Shown here: positions 10,401 to 18,603 of the stretch, one piece after another | Layout: the number at the start of each line of letters is the position of its first letter | Numbering within the stretch: the first letter of the stretch is position 1 | NCBI GenBank assembly: GCA_025454175.1 | Contig: JALOOX010000012.1 | Span: 25,455 to 89,454 of the forward strand | Length of the DNA stretch: 64,000 nt | Direction of reading: 5' to 3' | Source of the DNA: Syntrophobacteraceae bacterium | GTDB taxonomy: Bacteria > Desulfobacterota > Syntrophobacteria > Syntrophobacterales > Syntrophobacteraceae | Made by a program: the position numbers and the translations under genes | Notes under the pieces: model-generated | What the model was told of the DNA's origin: nothing | The model's database searches: none | The model's input: the letters and a program-made list of their open reading frames with translations, nothing else

Positions 10401-10580
10401 GCAGTCGTTGGTGGGAAACGTCTTGTCCAGGCGCCCCATGTTGCCGCCGATGGATTCGGAGCGCTCCAGCAGGTGCACGGTGATGCCCATGGCGGCGAGA
10501 TCCAGCGCCGCCTGCATTCCGGCGATGCCCCCTCCCACCACCAGGACGGACTTTGGGGTCGAGCGGTCAGGGTCGGACAT
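7461..10580 (-). CDS. hdrA: HdrA-like FAD/iron-sulfur subunit (heterodisulfide reductase A)
   Basis: 1039 residues, a duplicated HdrA. In order: an FAD-binding [11 protein letters not shown] motif (about 16-26); the HdrA cysteine segment NDCSTCMIAPRM (Cys at the position that is Sec in the second HdrA of this window); ferredoxin cysteines CIGCRQCVDRCP and CxxCxxxCP; CSSVCCMAA; a middle block with VCHCGRN, SCSTQTQ and AACSPRTHEP; a second FAD motif (GGGLAGMTAAL); IQCVGSR and CSRVCC; and a C-terminal 2[4Fe-4S] ferredoxin (CSACLACVYVCP, CQGCGVCVAECP). HdrA carries the bifurcating flavin in methanogens and in bacterial Hdr complexes. The start ATG overlaps the end of hdrB by 14 bp and has GAGGGGG upstream, so hdrC-hdrB-hdrA are one transcript. 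The bacterial substrate in place of CoM-S-S-CoB is not known. No hydrogenase or Flx gene adjoins, so the electron partner is unclear. Confidence 0.92.
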   Translation of the reverse strand: MSDPDRSTPKSVLVVGGGIAGMQAALDLAAMGITVHLLERSESIGGNMGRLDKTFPTNDCSTCMIAPRMVACARHPNIRIMTMAELVDLEGEPGRFSARIHRHPRYVDENLCIGCRQCVDRCPKNVPNPYNANLDKRKAVYLAHSQAIPMVPAIDTASCIYFQKGRCRLCEKICPTGAVRFDDRGEDVDLPVGAVILAGGYELAVVPQAGEYGHGRYANVATSLDFERMLSAAGPFAGHPRRPSDGAVPRRVAWIQCVASRDSARNRNFCSSVCCMAAVKQGMLVREHDPQSEATIYYMDIRAQGKDFDRYVERARHGLHVRFVRSMLSQIVENPENRNLVISYHDHHTMEHREEEFDLVVLSAGMKPSGAMAPLLARLGIEVNAYGFIEPDLERPTLTSREGVFVAGVLDGPKDIPESVTGASAAAASAASCLRMMAGGDILEGFEDLETPDAPGVADAVEGDRAMTGDLGDIPAADGLKMEAVPRVGVFVCHCGRNIAGVVDVAAVRERAASLPNVVVAEDFQFSCSTQTQERMKELITAHGLNRVVVAACSPRTHEPLFRETLKQKGLNPYLFEMANIRDQCSWVHGDEPEAATRKAKALVDAAVARAALLEPVDDVSVQVVQKALVIGGGLAGMTAALTLADQGIPVTLVEKEARLGGVARRIVHNPGTSPPRKLVEQMVLRVRSHRTITTWLNAEVRQLDGGVGDFKGRIVQNGRTVPVEAGAVIVATGGRPYEPTEFHYGGHPGIMTQLELEERFLAGPSALPRVTVMIQCVGSRSEEFPMCSRVCCSAAVKNAIRLLEERPGAAVYVLYRDIRTFGFKEEYYRKARDLGAVFVRFEPEAPPEVQVEDVRIDVSVFDPSSGLDLRISPDALVLSGGIRPHAGADAVAAMLKLSRGQEGFFMESHPKLSPLDANTQGVFLCGLAHSPRFIEESLAQARGAAGRAAGLLVQNEIRVSGTVAEVIRDRCSACLACVYVCPYHVPRMDEEGISVIDPRGCQGCGVCVAECPAKAISMKHYTDAQLGAHAAAAAGGTP

Positions 10581-11487
10581 GATTCACCCCCTCTTCAGGG
10601 GAGGGCTGCTGCTCGGAGGAGACCCGGCGACGGGAGCTGAGCCCGCGCAGCAGTGGTTCAGGGTCCACGAGATGGCTTTTGAGGCCTTTTCGGACCGATT
10701 CCAGCCCGAAAGCAAGCGCCAGGAGCTCCGTGTAATAGAGGATGGGAATGGCCGGAACCGCCGTGCCATGCGGCGCCCGCTCCGAGAGCTCGGCTCCCAG
10801 CAGGTCCAGGTTGCTCTGGCAGAGGGGGCAGCAAACCACGATGGCCTGGGCCCCGCTCTTCCGGGCCCACCCGAGGAGTCGCTCCACCAGAGCCAAACCG
10901 ATGTCACGCCTGGGAATCCCCACGCTGGCCCCACAGCACGTGGCCTTGAACGACCAGTCGATGGCCGTGGCCCCCGTGGCCGAAACGAGCCGATCCAGGT
11001 GGAGCGGGTTCTCGTAGTCCGTGAATCCCGTGATCTTGGGCGCGCGGACCACCTGGCAGCCATAGTAGCACACCACCCGAAGCCCCGAGAGGTCCACCGA
11101 CACCCGATCCGCAACCCGCTCCAGCCAGGGCTCCGAAGCCAGGAGCCTCGCCAGGTCATAAACCTCGAGGTCGGGGGATATGGACCAGGGGTCTTCCACC
11201 CGCTTCTCCTCGAGCATGTGGCGCGAGGTCCTCAGCCGCTTGAAGCACATGGGGCACGCCACCACCAGGTCCCGGCCCATGGCCTGGGCCGTGGCCAGGT
11301 TCCGCGCCGGCAGCACCACCGACATCTTCTCGTCCAAACTGTGAGCCGCCGTGGCCCCGCAGCAGGTCCAGTCGGGTAGCTCCAGAAGATCCAGCCCCAG
11401 TGCCGCCGCAACCTCCCGCAGCGACTCCCTGTAGTCCCAGCTCATGGACTGGAGGGCACAGCCCGGATAGAAAGCGAAACCGTTCAT
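10567..11487 (-). CDS. hdrB: HdrB-like subunit with two CCG iron-sulfur domains
   Basis: 306 residues. Begins MNGFAFYPGCALQ and has the two cysteine-rich CCG domains of HdrB: C10, then CCGATAAHS and ACPMCFKRL; and YYGCQVVR, CCGASVGIP and VCCPLCQSN. In HdrB these cysteines hold the two noncubane [4Fe-4S] clusters that reduce a disulfide. The ATG at 11487 overlaps the hdrC stop codon (ATGA), which fixes the start; an in-frame extension upstream lies inside hdrC and is rejected. The last 30 residues are basic and polar and look like an extension beyond the core. Confidence 0.93.
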   Translation of the reverse strand: MNGFAFYPGCALQSMSWDYRESLREVAAALGLDLLELPDWTCCGATAAHSLDEKMSVVLPARNLATAQAMGRDLVVACPMCFKRLRTSRHMLEEKRVEDPWSISPDLEVYDLARLLASEPWLERVADRVSVDLSGLRVVCYYGCQVVRAPKITGFTDYENPLHLDRLVSATGATAIDWSFKATCCGASVGIPRRDIGLALVERLLGWARKSGAQAIVVCCPLCQSNLDLLGAELSERAPHGTAVPAIPILYYTELLALAFGLESVRKGLKSHLVDPEPLLRGLSSRRRVSSEQQPSPEEGVNHVRP

Positions 11488-12086
11488 GTGGACACCTTCT
11501 TGTGGCCGTAGTCTTCGAGAATCCGGCGAATCTCTCCGGCGGCTGGACTTCTTTCGGGCAGAAACCTGAGGCGCCCCCGTTTCAGAAGATTCCAAGCCAG
11601 GGACGCTTCACTCATGAGATCGTCCACGGAGGGCGCCTGGCCGTGCATCAAGGTCTTGATCCTGTAGCGCTGCATGAGCTGGAGATCGTTGATGCGGCCG
11701 TGCTCCCGCAAAACCCTCAGAAACACGTCGTGGAACGCAGCGATTTCGTATTCGGCCGGAGTGCGCCGACTGGAGATCACGGAGTTCTTGAGATGGTTCA
11801 TGAGCCCCGCCACGTCGATCTCGTTGGGGCAGTAGGTCGAGCACATCTCGCACGACAGGCAGACCCAGATGGACGAGGCCTGGAGCAGCGCTTCCCGCCG
11901 GCCCAGCTGGACCAGGCGAACCACCTGGTGAGGCTTGATGTCCATGAACGTGCTGACGGGGCAGCTGTTGCTGCAGCGCAGGCACTGATAGCACGACGCC
12001 ACCTGAATGCCGGTCTCCGCGGCAATGGCGAGGGCCCAGGCGTTTTCGCGTCCGTTCACTTGCATTGCAGGAGCGGTTTCGACCAT
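11484..12086 (-). CDS. hdrC: HdrC-like [4Fe-4S] subunit
   Basis: 200 residues with two ferredoxin motifs, CYQCLRCSNSCP and CLSCEMCSTYCP, in the usual HdrC arrangement. HdrC passes electrons from HdrA to HdrB. I place the start at 12086 (MVETAPAMQ) because AAGGGA lies about six bases upstream; the ATG at 12104 has no ribosome binding site, and the frame farther upstream runs into a heptamer repeat tract. First gene of hdrC-hdrB-hdrA. Confidence 0.9.
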   Translation of the reverse strand: MVETAPAMQVNGRENAWALAIAAETGIQVASCYQCLRCSNSCPVSTFMDIKPHQVVRLVQLGRREALLQASSIWVCLSCEMCSTYCPNEIDVAGLMNHLKNSVISSRRTPAEYEIAAFHDVFLRVLREHGRINDLQLMQRYRIKTLMHGQAPSVDDLMSEASLAWNLLKRGRLRFLPERSPAAGEIRRILEDYGHKKVST

Positions 12087-12126
12087 GATGGTCCCTTCGA
12101 TCATTGGGCGGGAGGTTAGGGAGAAA

Positions 12127-12203
12127 AGTTCCTGGTTGCTGGTTCCTGGTTCCTGGTTTCTAGTTCCTAGTTGCTGGTTGCTGGTTGCTGGTTGCTGGTC
12201 GAG
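12127..12203 (+). repeat. Degenerate 7-bp tandem repeat, 11 units
   Basis: Eleven consecutive heptamers of the type (A/G)GTT(C/G/T)CT: agttcct, ggttgct, ggttcct, ggttcct, ggtttct, agttcct, agttgct, then ggttgct three times and a last broken unit. It lies in the leader of hdrC, 41 bp upstream of its start. It is the longest member of a family found at eight intergenic places in this window. Confidence 0.9.
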
Positions 12204-12500
12204 ATCCCATTTCATGGTTCGGGGCGGTTCCAATGAACATGAGGAATCCGATCCACGACCTTTCGGACCTATTGTAGCATCAGAATGCACAAGAATGGAA
12301 GGTGACCTTGTGCTCAAACTAGTTAAATCACCCGTCGAACCGATCGAGTCATCCGCGCCCACATCCATGGAGCCGCCCCGCGTCCCTTCCTCAACTCAAA
12401 ACACGAAGCTCGAAACTTCCTTTCGTCGAATTGCGCCGCCGCCTCTGGTCTTGCCGGGAGATGCCCTTAATTTATGGGACAAGGGGAGGGATCACACGTC
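12204..12500. other. Divergent intergenic region between hdrC and the LolA-like gene
   Basis: Should contain promoters for both directions. Apart from a short heptamer tract at 12394-12421 and the ribosome binding site AGGGGAGGG before 12501, I see nothing I can support. Confidence 0.45.
12394..12421 (-). repeat. Short degenerate 7-bp repeat
   Basis: Units actcaaa, acacgaa, gctcgaa, acttcct; on the minus strand these read as TTCGAGC-like heptamers. Weakest of the family, but in phase and intergenic. Confidence 0.5.
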
Positions 12501-13187
12501 ATGTTCACGGCAGCAGTCTCAACACTCATCCTGTCCGTGCTCTGCAACACGGCTCTCGCCTGGTCTCCAGCGGATTCCGAGGCGCTCGTGGCCCGCATGG
12601 AGGCGGCCTACCAGCAGGTGCACGACTACCAGACCCGCCTCGTGATCACGGGCTTCGGCAAGGACGATGCCTTCCGATCCAGGCAGGAGCTGATGTATCG
12701 TTTCAAAAAACCCAACAGAATCCGCATCGACTTTATCTCTCCCCACTCGGGCATGACCATCCTTTACCCCACTTCGGAGGAGAAGGTGCTTCTGAAGCCC
12801 CCGGGCTGGGCATCGATGTTCTCGCTTCGGCTCGATTCCCGCCACTCGCTGCTGGAAGTCTCCCCCGGCCAGCAGATCAACCGGACCGACTACGGGGTCC
12901 TCATCGCCAACATCCGGCACAGCCTCACGGACATGTTCCTCGGCGAGCTCGAGGTCCAGGTGCTGCCGGCCCGCACCGTGGTCCGCGTCCTCTCCGACAA
13001 CCCCTTCAAGCGGGGAAACCCGACCCGCTATATCTTCGCCATCGACGACGAACTGTCGCTCCCCGTGCATGTGACGGAGATGGATCCCGACGGTGGGCTG
13101 CAGCGGACGGTGGACTACCGGGACCTCAAAATCAACAGCGGCCTCTCCGAGGCCATCTTTCACCTCTTGAAGCCGAAGCTCGACTGA
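12501..13187 (+). CDS. Exported LolA-like / DUF1571-type outer-membrane lipoprotein-sorting protein
   Basis: 228 residues. Signal peptide MFTAAVSTLILSVLCNTALAW, then a fold pattern typical of LolA/LolB-like proteins: an early helix (EALVARMEAAYQQVHDYQTR), alternating beta strands with YRFKKPNRIRIDF, and IFAIDDELSLPVHVTEMD near the end. Such proteins carry lipids or lipoprotein acyl chains across the periplasm. The closest match I can suggest from memory is DUF1571. The start at 12501 has AGGGGAGGG 10-17 bases upstream. It converges with the lipoprotein gene that follows. Confidence 0.65.
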   Translation: MFTAAVSTLILSVLCNTALAWSPADSEALVARMEAAYQQVHDYQTRLVITGFGKDDAFRSRQELMYRFKKPNRIRIDFISPHSGMTILYPTSEEKVLLKPPGWASMFSLRLDSRHSLLEVSPGQQINRTDYGVLIANIRHSLTDMFLGELEVQVLPARTVVRVLSDNPFKRGNPTRYIFAIDDELSLPVHVTEMDPDGGLQRTVDYRDLKINSGLSEAIFHLLKPKLD

Positions 13188-13234
13188 GCGGCAATCCCCT
13201 GCGCCGACGCACACCGGGACTTCGCCCCCCTTCC

Positions 13235-14740
13235 TCAGCGGAAGATGAAACGCTCGTCGAACAGGTGGGGGTTGTCGAAGTGCTCGCGGCCGATGAGGTC
13301 GATGGCGTGACGGCCCCGCTGCCTCATGCTCCCGACGGATGGGATGCCCATGGGGAAGAAAATGAAAGGCTCGATTCGACGGGACCCTTCGACGATGCCC
13401 CGGTCATTGAACACGCTCGCATGGCGGCCGTCCGGAGTCGGCTGAGACTCGAGCTGCTCATAGGGCGGCAGCCGGTAGGAGATTCCAGGCAACCCCTCTT
13501 CCATGGGCTTTGCGACATAGACGCGCTCCACCTGGTGCCAGCCCGAGCCGATCCGCACCCCCAGCCGCTGATTCTGCGCCAGATCGGGAAGCCACTGGGG
13601 AACGAAGGAGTCGAGGGCCGCGGGTCTCGAGAGGACCAGGGCCACCGCACGCCGGTCCGGCACGAAGAAATGGTAGCAGCCGCAGTTGTTCATGATGTCC
13701 ACCATGAAGGGCTTTCCCCGGAAATCCAGGGATATCCGGACGGTGAGCCCATCCAGGCTGCCGCGCTCGATCCAGGGTGAGCCCGGTCCGGCCCTTGCCG
13801 GAAACCACACGACGTAGCTGCACTGGAGTACGGGCTTTCCACGCAGGAGGGCATGCGAGACGTACGCATAGACGGCCGGGTCGTCTCCGTCCACCCGGGG
13901 CCCGCCCGAGACCCCGGAGAGAGCTCCCGGGCGGTCATACGGCCCGGCCACGTCCACCATGAGCTCGGGAGCGTTGAGCCGCAGAAGCTCCTCTTGCTCC
14001 TTCCCGCTGAGCAGCGGTACGGACAGGGGATTTGCGGACGCCCTTCGGATCCGCTCCTCCAGTGTATCAGACGTGAGCAAGGCAATACGCTCCGGCACGT
14101 AGCGCGTGAGCTTCCCTCGCACGGGCAGCTGGTCCATGTCGCCTTCGTACCACTTCAGAACCCGATTCCGCACCTTCTGCGTCACCAGGGCCACGGGGAT
14201 GGAGGCCAGGGGGTGCAAGCCCACGATTCTCATGCCCGTGGAGTATTCATCCGGGACCCGGGCCCGGGCCTTCACGTGGTCCAGGAACCGTGGGCTGGAT
14301 CGATCATGGGCGTAAAGCCGCTCGGAACAGACCGAGGCACGCTCCATGAGCTCCGCGCGATCCGGGCTGCCGGCCTTCGAGCCCGAAGCCTTTCGCACTT
14401 CCGAATCCGAGAGGTTCATCACCTCCTTTCGCCTCGATTCGAGGTCTGCACCGCGCATGAGGTCCAGCCACTGGTCCTTCTGCTCGTCGCTCGAAACCCT
14501 GGAGCCGAGGGCAGCCAGAAAACGATTGGTCCGCAGATAGGGAAAACCTCGAACCGGGGCCATGGACGCGTCCCGCACGCCGGCTTCCCCAATGAGCCCA
14601 TCCAGTCTCGCCAAGAGCTCGGCGCACTCCACCGGTCGATGGAAGTCCCTGTCAACCTGCCGGGACGTGATGGCGGCGCACCCCGCCGCTGTCCAGGCGA
14701 GGACCAGGAGGGATGCCAGCAACGGCAATGGGCGATGCAT
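13235..14740 (-). CDS. Lipoprotein of unknown function
   Basis: 501 residues starting MHRPLPLLASLLVL with a lipobox (AWTAAGC), so probably anchored in the outer membrane or facing the periplasm. I do not recognise the family. The N-terminal part is helical and charged; the centre has VWFPARAGPGSPWIERG and the segment MVDIMNNCGCYHFFVP with a CGC motif; the C-terminus is rich in Phe/His/Asp. The ATG at 14740 has AGGGA seven bases upstream; a GTG one codon earlier is possible. It follows the PEP-binding gene across a heptamer repeat tract. Confidence 0.75.
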   Translation of the reverse strand: MHRPLPLLASLLVLAWTAAGCAAITSRQVDRDFHRPVECAELLARLDGLIGEAGVRDASMAPVRGFPYLRTNRFLAALGSRVSSDEQKDQWLDLMRGADLESRRKEVMNLSDSEVRKASGSKAGSPDRAELMERASVCSERLYAHDRSSPRFLDHVKARARVPDEYSTGMRIVGLHPLASIPVALVTQKVRNRVLKWYEGDMDQLPVRGKLTRYVPERIALLTSDTLEERIRRASANPLSVPLLSGKEQEELLRLNAPELMVDVAGPYDRPGALSGVSGGPRVDGDDPAVYAYVSHALLRGKPVLQCSYVVWFPARAGPGSPWIERGSLDGLTVRISLDFRGKPFMVDIMNNCGCYHFFVPDRRAVALVLSRPAALDSFVPQWLPDLAQNQRLGVRIGSGWHQVERVYVAKPMEEGLPGISYRLPPYEQLESQPTPDGRHASVFNDRGIVEGSRRIEPFIFFPMGIPSVGSMRQRGRHAIDLIGREHFDNPHLFDERFIFR

Positions 14741-14760
14741 CACGAAATCCCTGCCACGAA

Positions 14761-14795
14761 AAGTTTCAAGTTTTAGGTTTCAAGCTTCAAGTTGA
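14761..14795 (+). repeat. Degenerate 7-bp tandem repeat, 5 units
   Basis: Units aagtttc, aagtttt, aggtttc, aagcttc, aagttga. Lies between the PEP-binding protein gene and the lipoprotein gene. Confidence 0.85.
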
Positions 14796-14847
14796 AAATC
14801 AGCGCTGCCGCGAGCCTGAAGTGTGAGACCTGAATCCTGAGCGGGCC

Positions 14848-17136
14848 TCAGAAGGCGGAATCGCCTGCATGCGCCGGACCGAAAAAGCCCATTCCCTCCT
14901 GGCTGCGGCTGTCCTGATATACGTGCAGAAACTGGCCCCGCCGACAGGACGGCACGTGGATGACCTTGACGGCCTCGGCGGAAGGCTCCCAATCAGCCGT
15001 CAGGGAGCTCAGGACGTTGGGTGAATCCCTGAAGAACGCCTCGTCGAAAACGGTTTCCGGCTCATCGGGGAAAATTGCGACCGGTGTGATCCGGGCCTCC
15101 ACCAGGTCGTTGAAGAAGTGGGTGCCATAAGAGACCTCGGGGTTCACCCCTCCTTCCTCGAAGGCGATCTCCGCCAGGATCAGGGCGTGGTTGATATCTT
15201 CATAGCCCACTTTCACACCGACGTTGACATCGTTGGTCCCCCACCGTGACGGACCGAAAAGGGCATAGCGCCTGCCCTTGAGCAGCCGGTTGAGCCTGCC
15301 GACGGCGCGGCCCGCGGCCAGGCGCTCCTCATAGGATCGAAGCTTCTGATAGACCCTGGGATCCACGTAGACGACATATTCGATGTCCCGGGTCATGCAG
15401 TTTCCAACCGCGCGACGGTTGGTGAAAAGAACGTCATCGGAGGCCACATCTCGGGGCAGCGTCACCTGCCCGATATCTTCATGGCCGGCCAGGGACCGAC
15501 ACTGAAGGATGTACAGCCTGTCATCATCCCAGGCGAGCTCGACGTCCACGGGACGGCCGTAGGCCCCTTCGAGCTTCTTGAGTATCCTGCGCATGAGTGC
15601 GACAAAGGGTGTCTGTGCAAAGAAGCCGTCAAAAGTTATGCAGCTGTTTTCCAGCGGAATGGCCTGGCCACGGAAATGGAGCGACGCCAGGTGGTCTTCC
15701 TCCACCACGGAAAGGGCCAGGTGAGCTTCCGGGTGAGGGGCTTGTTGAAACAGGTCATGATAAGGCAAGGTCTCGAGCCGGCGCGTTTTGAGATTCAGAA
15801 CGTCCACCATGCGCTGGGAATACTTGACCACCTGCTGTACGGCCACCTCGGGCCGAAGGGTGGGATGGCTGAGGGCGATCATTCGGGGGTAGTCGGGCTC
15901 GACCCGGTCCACCGCCCGGGTCCCGAGCCCGAGGACGATCCGCACCAGCCCCTCCTCGCGCCGAATGCGCGGCGTCCAGAGGTGCATGTTCTGTGAAAAG
16001 GCAACCCCTCCCGCGAATGGGTAGAAATAGTCGCCGAATCGACGGCCCACCACCTTCTGCACCAGGACGCTCATGCGCTCGTCGAAGTCCAGCAGGTTGT
16101 GATCGCGCCGGTACAGGATGGCCGCCGGACTGAAGACGCTCACGAACACGCGTTTGTAAGCCCTGACGAATTCCTGTGTGCGCGTCTCGAGGTCCCCCTG
16201 GTTGACCACGAAGACAGACTCGTATTTCCCCGAAAAAGCGTAGCCTATGTTGTCCTCGAGGAGGCTCGACGACCGCACGATGAGAGGATGCTCCCCCACC
16301 TCCCCCAAAAACGATCTGAAGTCCTCCATGATGTCCGGTGGAAAGGCGGCCTTCTCCACCTTGGCCGCCATCTTCCCGTACTCGTCCTCGATCTGCTGGC
16401 CGGTTTTGTATTTCTGGCTGTGGAGGGAATAAAAACGGTTGTAGTCGATGAAATCCGCGAGAATGCCCGAGCTGAAATAATGTGACTCCGGCACGGTCAC
16501 CCCCGCCTGTATGTCGGGGTCCTTGTCGGAAAGCCTGGGCAGCACCACGCATCGAGCCATGAGAAGCCCTGCCGATTTGCCGCCGATCTTTCCCGACCGT
16601 CTTGGAGTCCAGTGGGAATTGTCGAGCATTTCGTCCACATCCCGAAGGGTGATGTACTGCTTGGCAATGCCGATGAAGGGGAGCTGGCTCGAGATGAAGT
16701 GGTCGATGAGGGCCACCCGCACTCCCTCAACCTCCTCGGGCGGCAGGTGCAGGGACCCCTGCGGAATGCTGGTGAGCTCCTTGAGCGCACGGCGAATGTC
16801 GGCGGAGGTGACGCCTTCCGCGTTGACCACCCGCTGCAGATTTCGGAAAGCGTCCCGCTTTCGGGCCAGATTGATGTGGTTCTCGATATCCGAGTCGTTG
16901 AAATGCTGTGCGAAAAGGATGTCGATGGCGGCGTTTCGGTACTCATGGATGGTTTCGGGACCGGGCTCGTCGCCGGAATCCGCCACGAGCTCCAGGATTT
17001 GCCGCGTCAACGCGCCTTCGTCCAGAATCCCGCGCTCCGTCAACCCGTCCAGGAAGACCTGGCGGACCTCATCCAGAAGATGCGGGTGCCGCATGAGCTT
17101 ATGATACAACCTGTAGGCCCTGATCAGGTCTTTCAT
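14848..17136 (-). CDS. PEP/pyruvate-binding (PPDK N-terminal ATP-grasp) domain protein
   Basis: 762 residues. Residues about 1-170 are helical and unassigned. From about 185 it matches the nucleotide-binding domain of pyruvate phosphate dikinase/PEP synthase: GKIGGKSAGLLMA, then HPLIVRSSSLLEDN and AFSGKYESVF, and near 570 LAWDDDRLYILQCRSL (the usual ...LYILQxRP). There is no phosphohistidine domain and no PEP/pyruvate TIM barrel, so it cannot be a full dikinase; the ATP-grasp unit may phosphorylate or activate another partner. About 150 unassigned residues follow. Ribosome binding at 17136 is weak, and a heptamer repeat separates it from queF upstream. Confidence 0.8.
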   Translation of the reverse strand: MKDLIRAYRLYHKLMRHPHLLDEVRQVFLDGLTERGILDEGALTRQILELVADSGDEPGPETIHEYRNAAIDILFAQHFNDSDIENHINLARKRDAFRNLQRVVNAEGVTSADIRRALKELTSIPQGSLHLPPEEVEGVRVALIDHFISSQLPFIGIAKQYITLRDVDEMLDNSHWTPRRSGKIGGKSAGLLMARCVVLPRLSDKDPDIQAGVTVPESHYFSSGILADFIDYNRFYSLHSQKYKTGQQIEDEYGKMAAKVEKAAFPPDIMEDFRSFLGEVGEHPLIVRSSSLLEDNIGYAFSGKYESVFVVNQGDLETRTQEFVRAYKRVFVSVFSPAAILYRRDHNLLDFDERMSVLVQKVVGRRFGDYFYPFAGGVAFSQNMHLWTPRIRREEGLVRIVLGLGTRAVDRVEPDYPRMIALSHPTLRPEVAVQQVVKYSQRMVDVLNLKTRRLETLPYHDLFQQAPHPEAHLALSVVEEDHLASLHFRGQAIPLENSCITFDGFFAQTPFVALMRRILKKLEGAYGRPVDVELAWDDDRLYILQCRSLAGHEDIGQVTLPRDVASDDVLFTNRRAVGNCMTRDIEYVVYVDPRVYQKLRSYEERLAAGRAVGRLNRLLKGRRYALFGPSRWGTNDVNVGVKVGYEDINHALILAEIAFEEGGVNPEVSYGTHFFNDLVEARITPVAIFPDEPETVFDEAFFRDSPNVLSSLTADWEPSAEAVKVIHVPSCRRGQFLHVYQDSRSQEGMGFFGPAHAGDSAF

Positions 17137-17153
17137 GGGAGCGACTCAGCTCT

Positions 17154-17188
17154 GCAGTTTCGAGTTTCGAATTTCGAGCTTCGGGTTC
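17154..17188 (+). repeat. Degenerate 7-bp tandem repeat, 5 units
   Basis: Units gcagttt, cgagttt, cgaattt, cgagctt, cgggttc. Lies between queF and the PEP-binding-domain gene. Confidence 0.85.
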
Positions 17189-17290
17189 CGCAGCGAAGAA
17201 GCGACAGGGGCTCCCCTTCCCCCTGGACATGGCCTGCGCATCCCACCCACCGAGCGACCACCACCCGCCCTCCGATTTCCGACTTCCGTC

Positions 17291-17755
17291 TCACTCCCGC
17301 CCGCCGCGATAGGCGGTTTTGACCAAAGGCAGCAGCTCGCACTGCTCGGGCAGGATTCCGGACTGAATGGCCACATCGATGGTGATCCCACCCCGAGCGT
17401 ACCACAGCCCGACGACGCGCAAAAAATGGGGCGCCAGCGCATCCCGGAGCCGGTTGTGGATGTAGACGGTGCAGGCCTCGTGAAACGTTCCCTCATTGCG
17501 GAAGCTCCCGAGGAAAAGCTTGAAGGACTTGCTCTCCACGAGTCTTTCCGCCGGCACGTAATCCACCACCAGGGTGGCGAAATCCGGCTGCCCCGTGATG
17601 GGACAGAGGGTCGTCAGCTCGGGGGCCGTGAGACGCACCACATAAAGGCTTCCCGGGTGAGGATTCGGAAAAGTCTCGAGAACGGCTTCCTCGGGAGTCC
17701 TGGGCCATGCCACCTGGCTTCCCAGTTGGGTTAACGGCTGTTGAGCTTCCTCCAT
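17291..17755 (-). CDS. queF: NADPH-dependent 7-cyano-7-deazaguanine reductase (preQ1 synthase)
   Basis: 154 residues, the short single-domain type. It reduces preQ0 to preQ1 in queuosine synthesis. The signature is clear: [16 protein letters not shown] contains the catalytic Cys, and [16 protein letters not shown] is the QueF motif, followed by FHEACT and [10 protein letters not shown]. The start at 17755 (MEEAQQPL) gives the normal family length and has GGGG eight bases upstream; in-frame ATGs at 17773 and 17833 would add unrelated residues. Third gene of queE-queC-queF. Confidence 0.93.
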   Translation of the reverse strand: MEEAQQPLTQLGSQVAWPRTPEEAVLETFPNPHPGSLYVVRLTAPELTTLCPITGQPDFATLVVDYVPAERLVESKSFKLFLGSFRNEGTFHEACTVYIHNRLRDALAPHFLRVVGLWYARGGITIDVAIQSGILPEQCELLPLVKTAYRGGRE

Positions 17756-17840
17756 CGCTTGCACCCCATGCATCAGGTCATCTCGGCCGGTCGGCGATCC
17801 GAGCCCTGGCAGTACCGGCCGGTTCAAAGCCATAAGGCCA

Positions 17841-18554
17841 TCACATCGCATTCCAGGGGGAATACCGGGTCGGATCGGGAATGCACGCCTCCTCGAACCC
17901 CTTCCGACGCAGGATGCAGCTGTCGCAGCGTCCACAGGCGCGCCCTTCCTCGTCGGGGTCATAACAGGAGTGGGTCAGGCTGAAATCCACCCCGAGCTCG
18001 ATTCCTCTTCGGATGATCTCCGACTTGCTCATCCGCATCAGGGGGGTGTGTATCCTCATCCGGATCCTTCCCTCGGCGGTTTCGCGCGTCGCCAGGTTGG
18101 CCATGCGAGTGAACGCCTCGATGTACTCGGGGCGGCAGTCGGGGTAGCCCGAGTAATCCAGGGCGTTGACTCCGATGAAAATATCCGCCGCCCTCAGCAC
18201 CTCCGCCCAGCCCAGGGCAAAAGAGAGGAAGATGGTGTTCCTGGCGGGTACGTAAGTCGTCGGAATGGCGACTCCCATTTCCTCCGGAAGGTTGTCCTTG
18301 GGAACCGGGATGTCCCCCGTGAGGGCGGACCCGCCGATCCTTTCGAGGGGAAGCTCCAGAATCATGTGCTGCATCACCCCCATGAGGGCGACAAGCTTTC
18401 TGGCCGACTCCAACTCCACCCGGTGACGCTGATGGTAAAAGAAGCTCAGGGCATGGGGATCGAATCCCTCGGAACGGGCAATGGCAAGGCACGTCGTCGA
18501 ATCCACGCCACCTGAAAACAGCACGATCGCCTTGGGCTTTTCGGAATGATCCAT
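17841..18554 (-). CDS. queC: 7-cyano-7-deazaguanine synthase
   Basis: 237 residues. Converts 7-carboxy-7-deazaguanine to preQ0 with ATP and ammonia. The PP-loop ATP pyrophosphatase motif is at the N-terminus ([14 protein letters not shown]) and the C-terminal zinc cysteines are seen as [18 protein letters not shown]. The ATG at 18554 has AAGGGA six bases upstream and lies 49 bp after queE. Confidence 0.95.
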   Translation of the reverse strand: MDHSEKPKAIVLFSGGVDSTTCLAIARSEGFDPHALSFFYHQRHRVELESARKLVALMGVMQHMILELPLERIGGSALTGDIPVPKDNLPEEMGVAIPTTYVPARNTIFLSFALGWAEVLRAADIFIGVNALDYSGYPDCRPEYIEAFTRMANLATRETAEGRIRMRIHTPLMRMSKSEIIRRGIELGVDFSLTHSCYDPDEEGRACGRCDSCILRRKGFEEACIPDPTRYSPWNAM

Positions 18555-18603
18555 GGCTTGTCCCTTGAAAAGTGGGGGCACTGACGCCATCTCGGGCACG
18601 GCT

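Noticed and set aside
12127..12203. CRISPR array
   Set aside because: The units are contiguous 7-mers without spacers; they belong to the heptamer repeat family.
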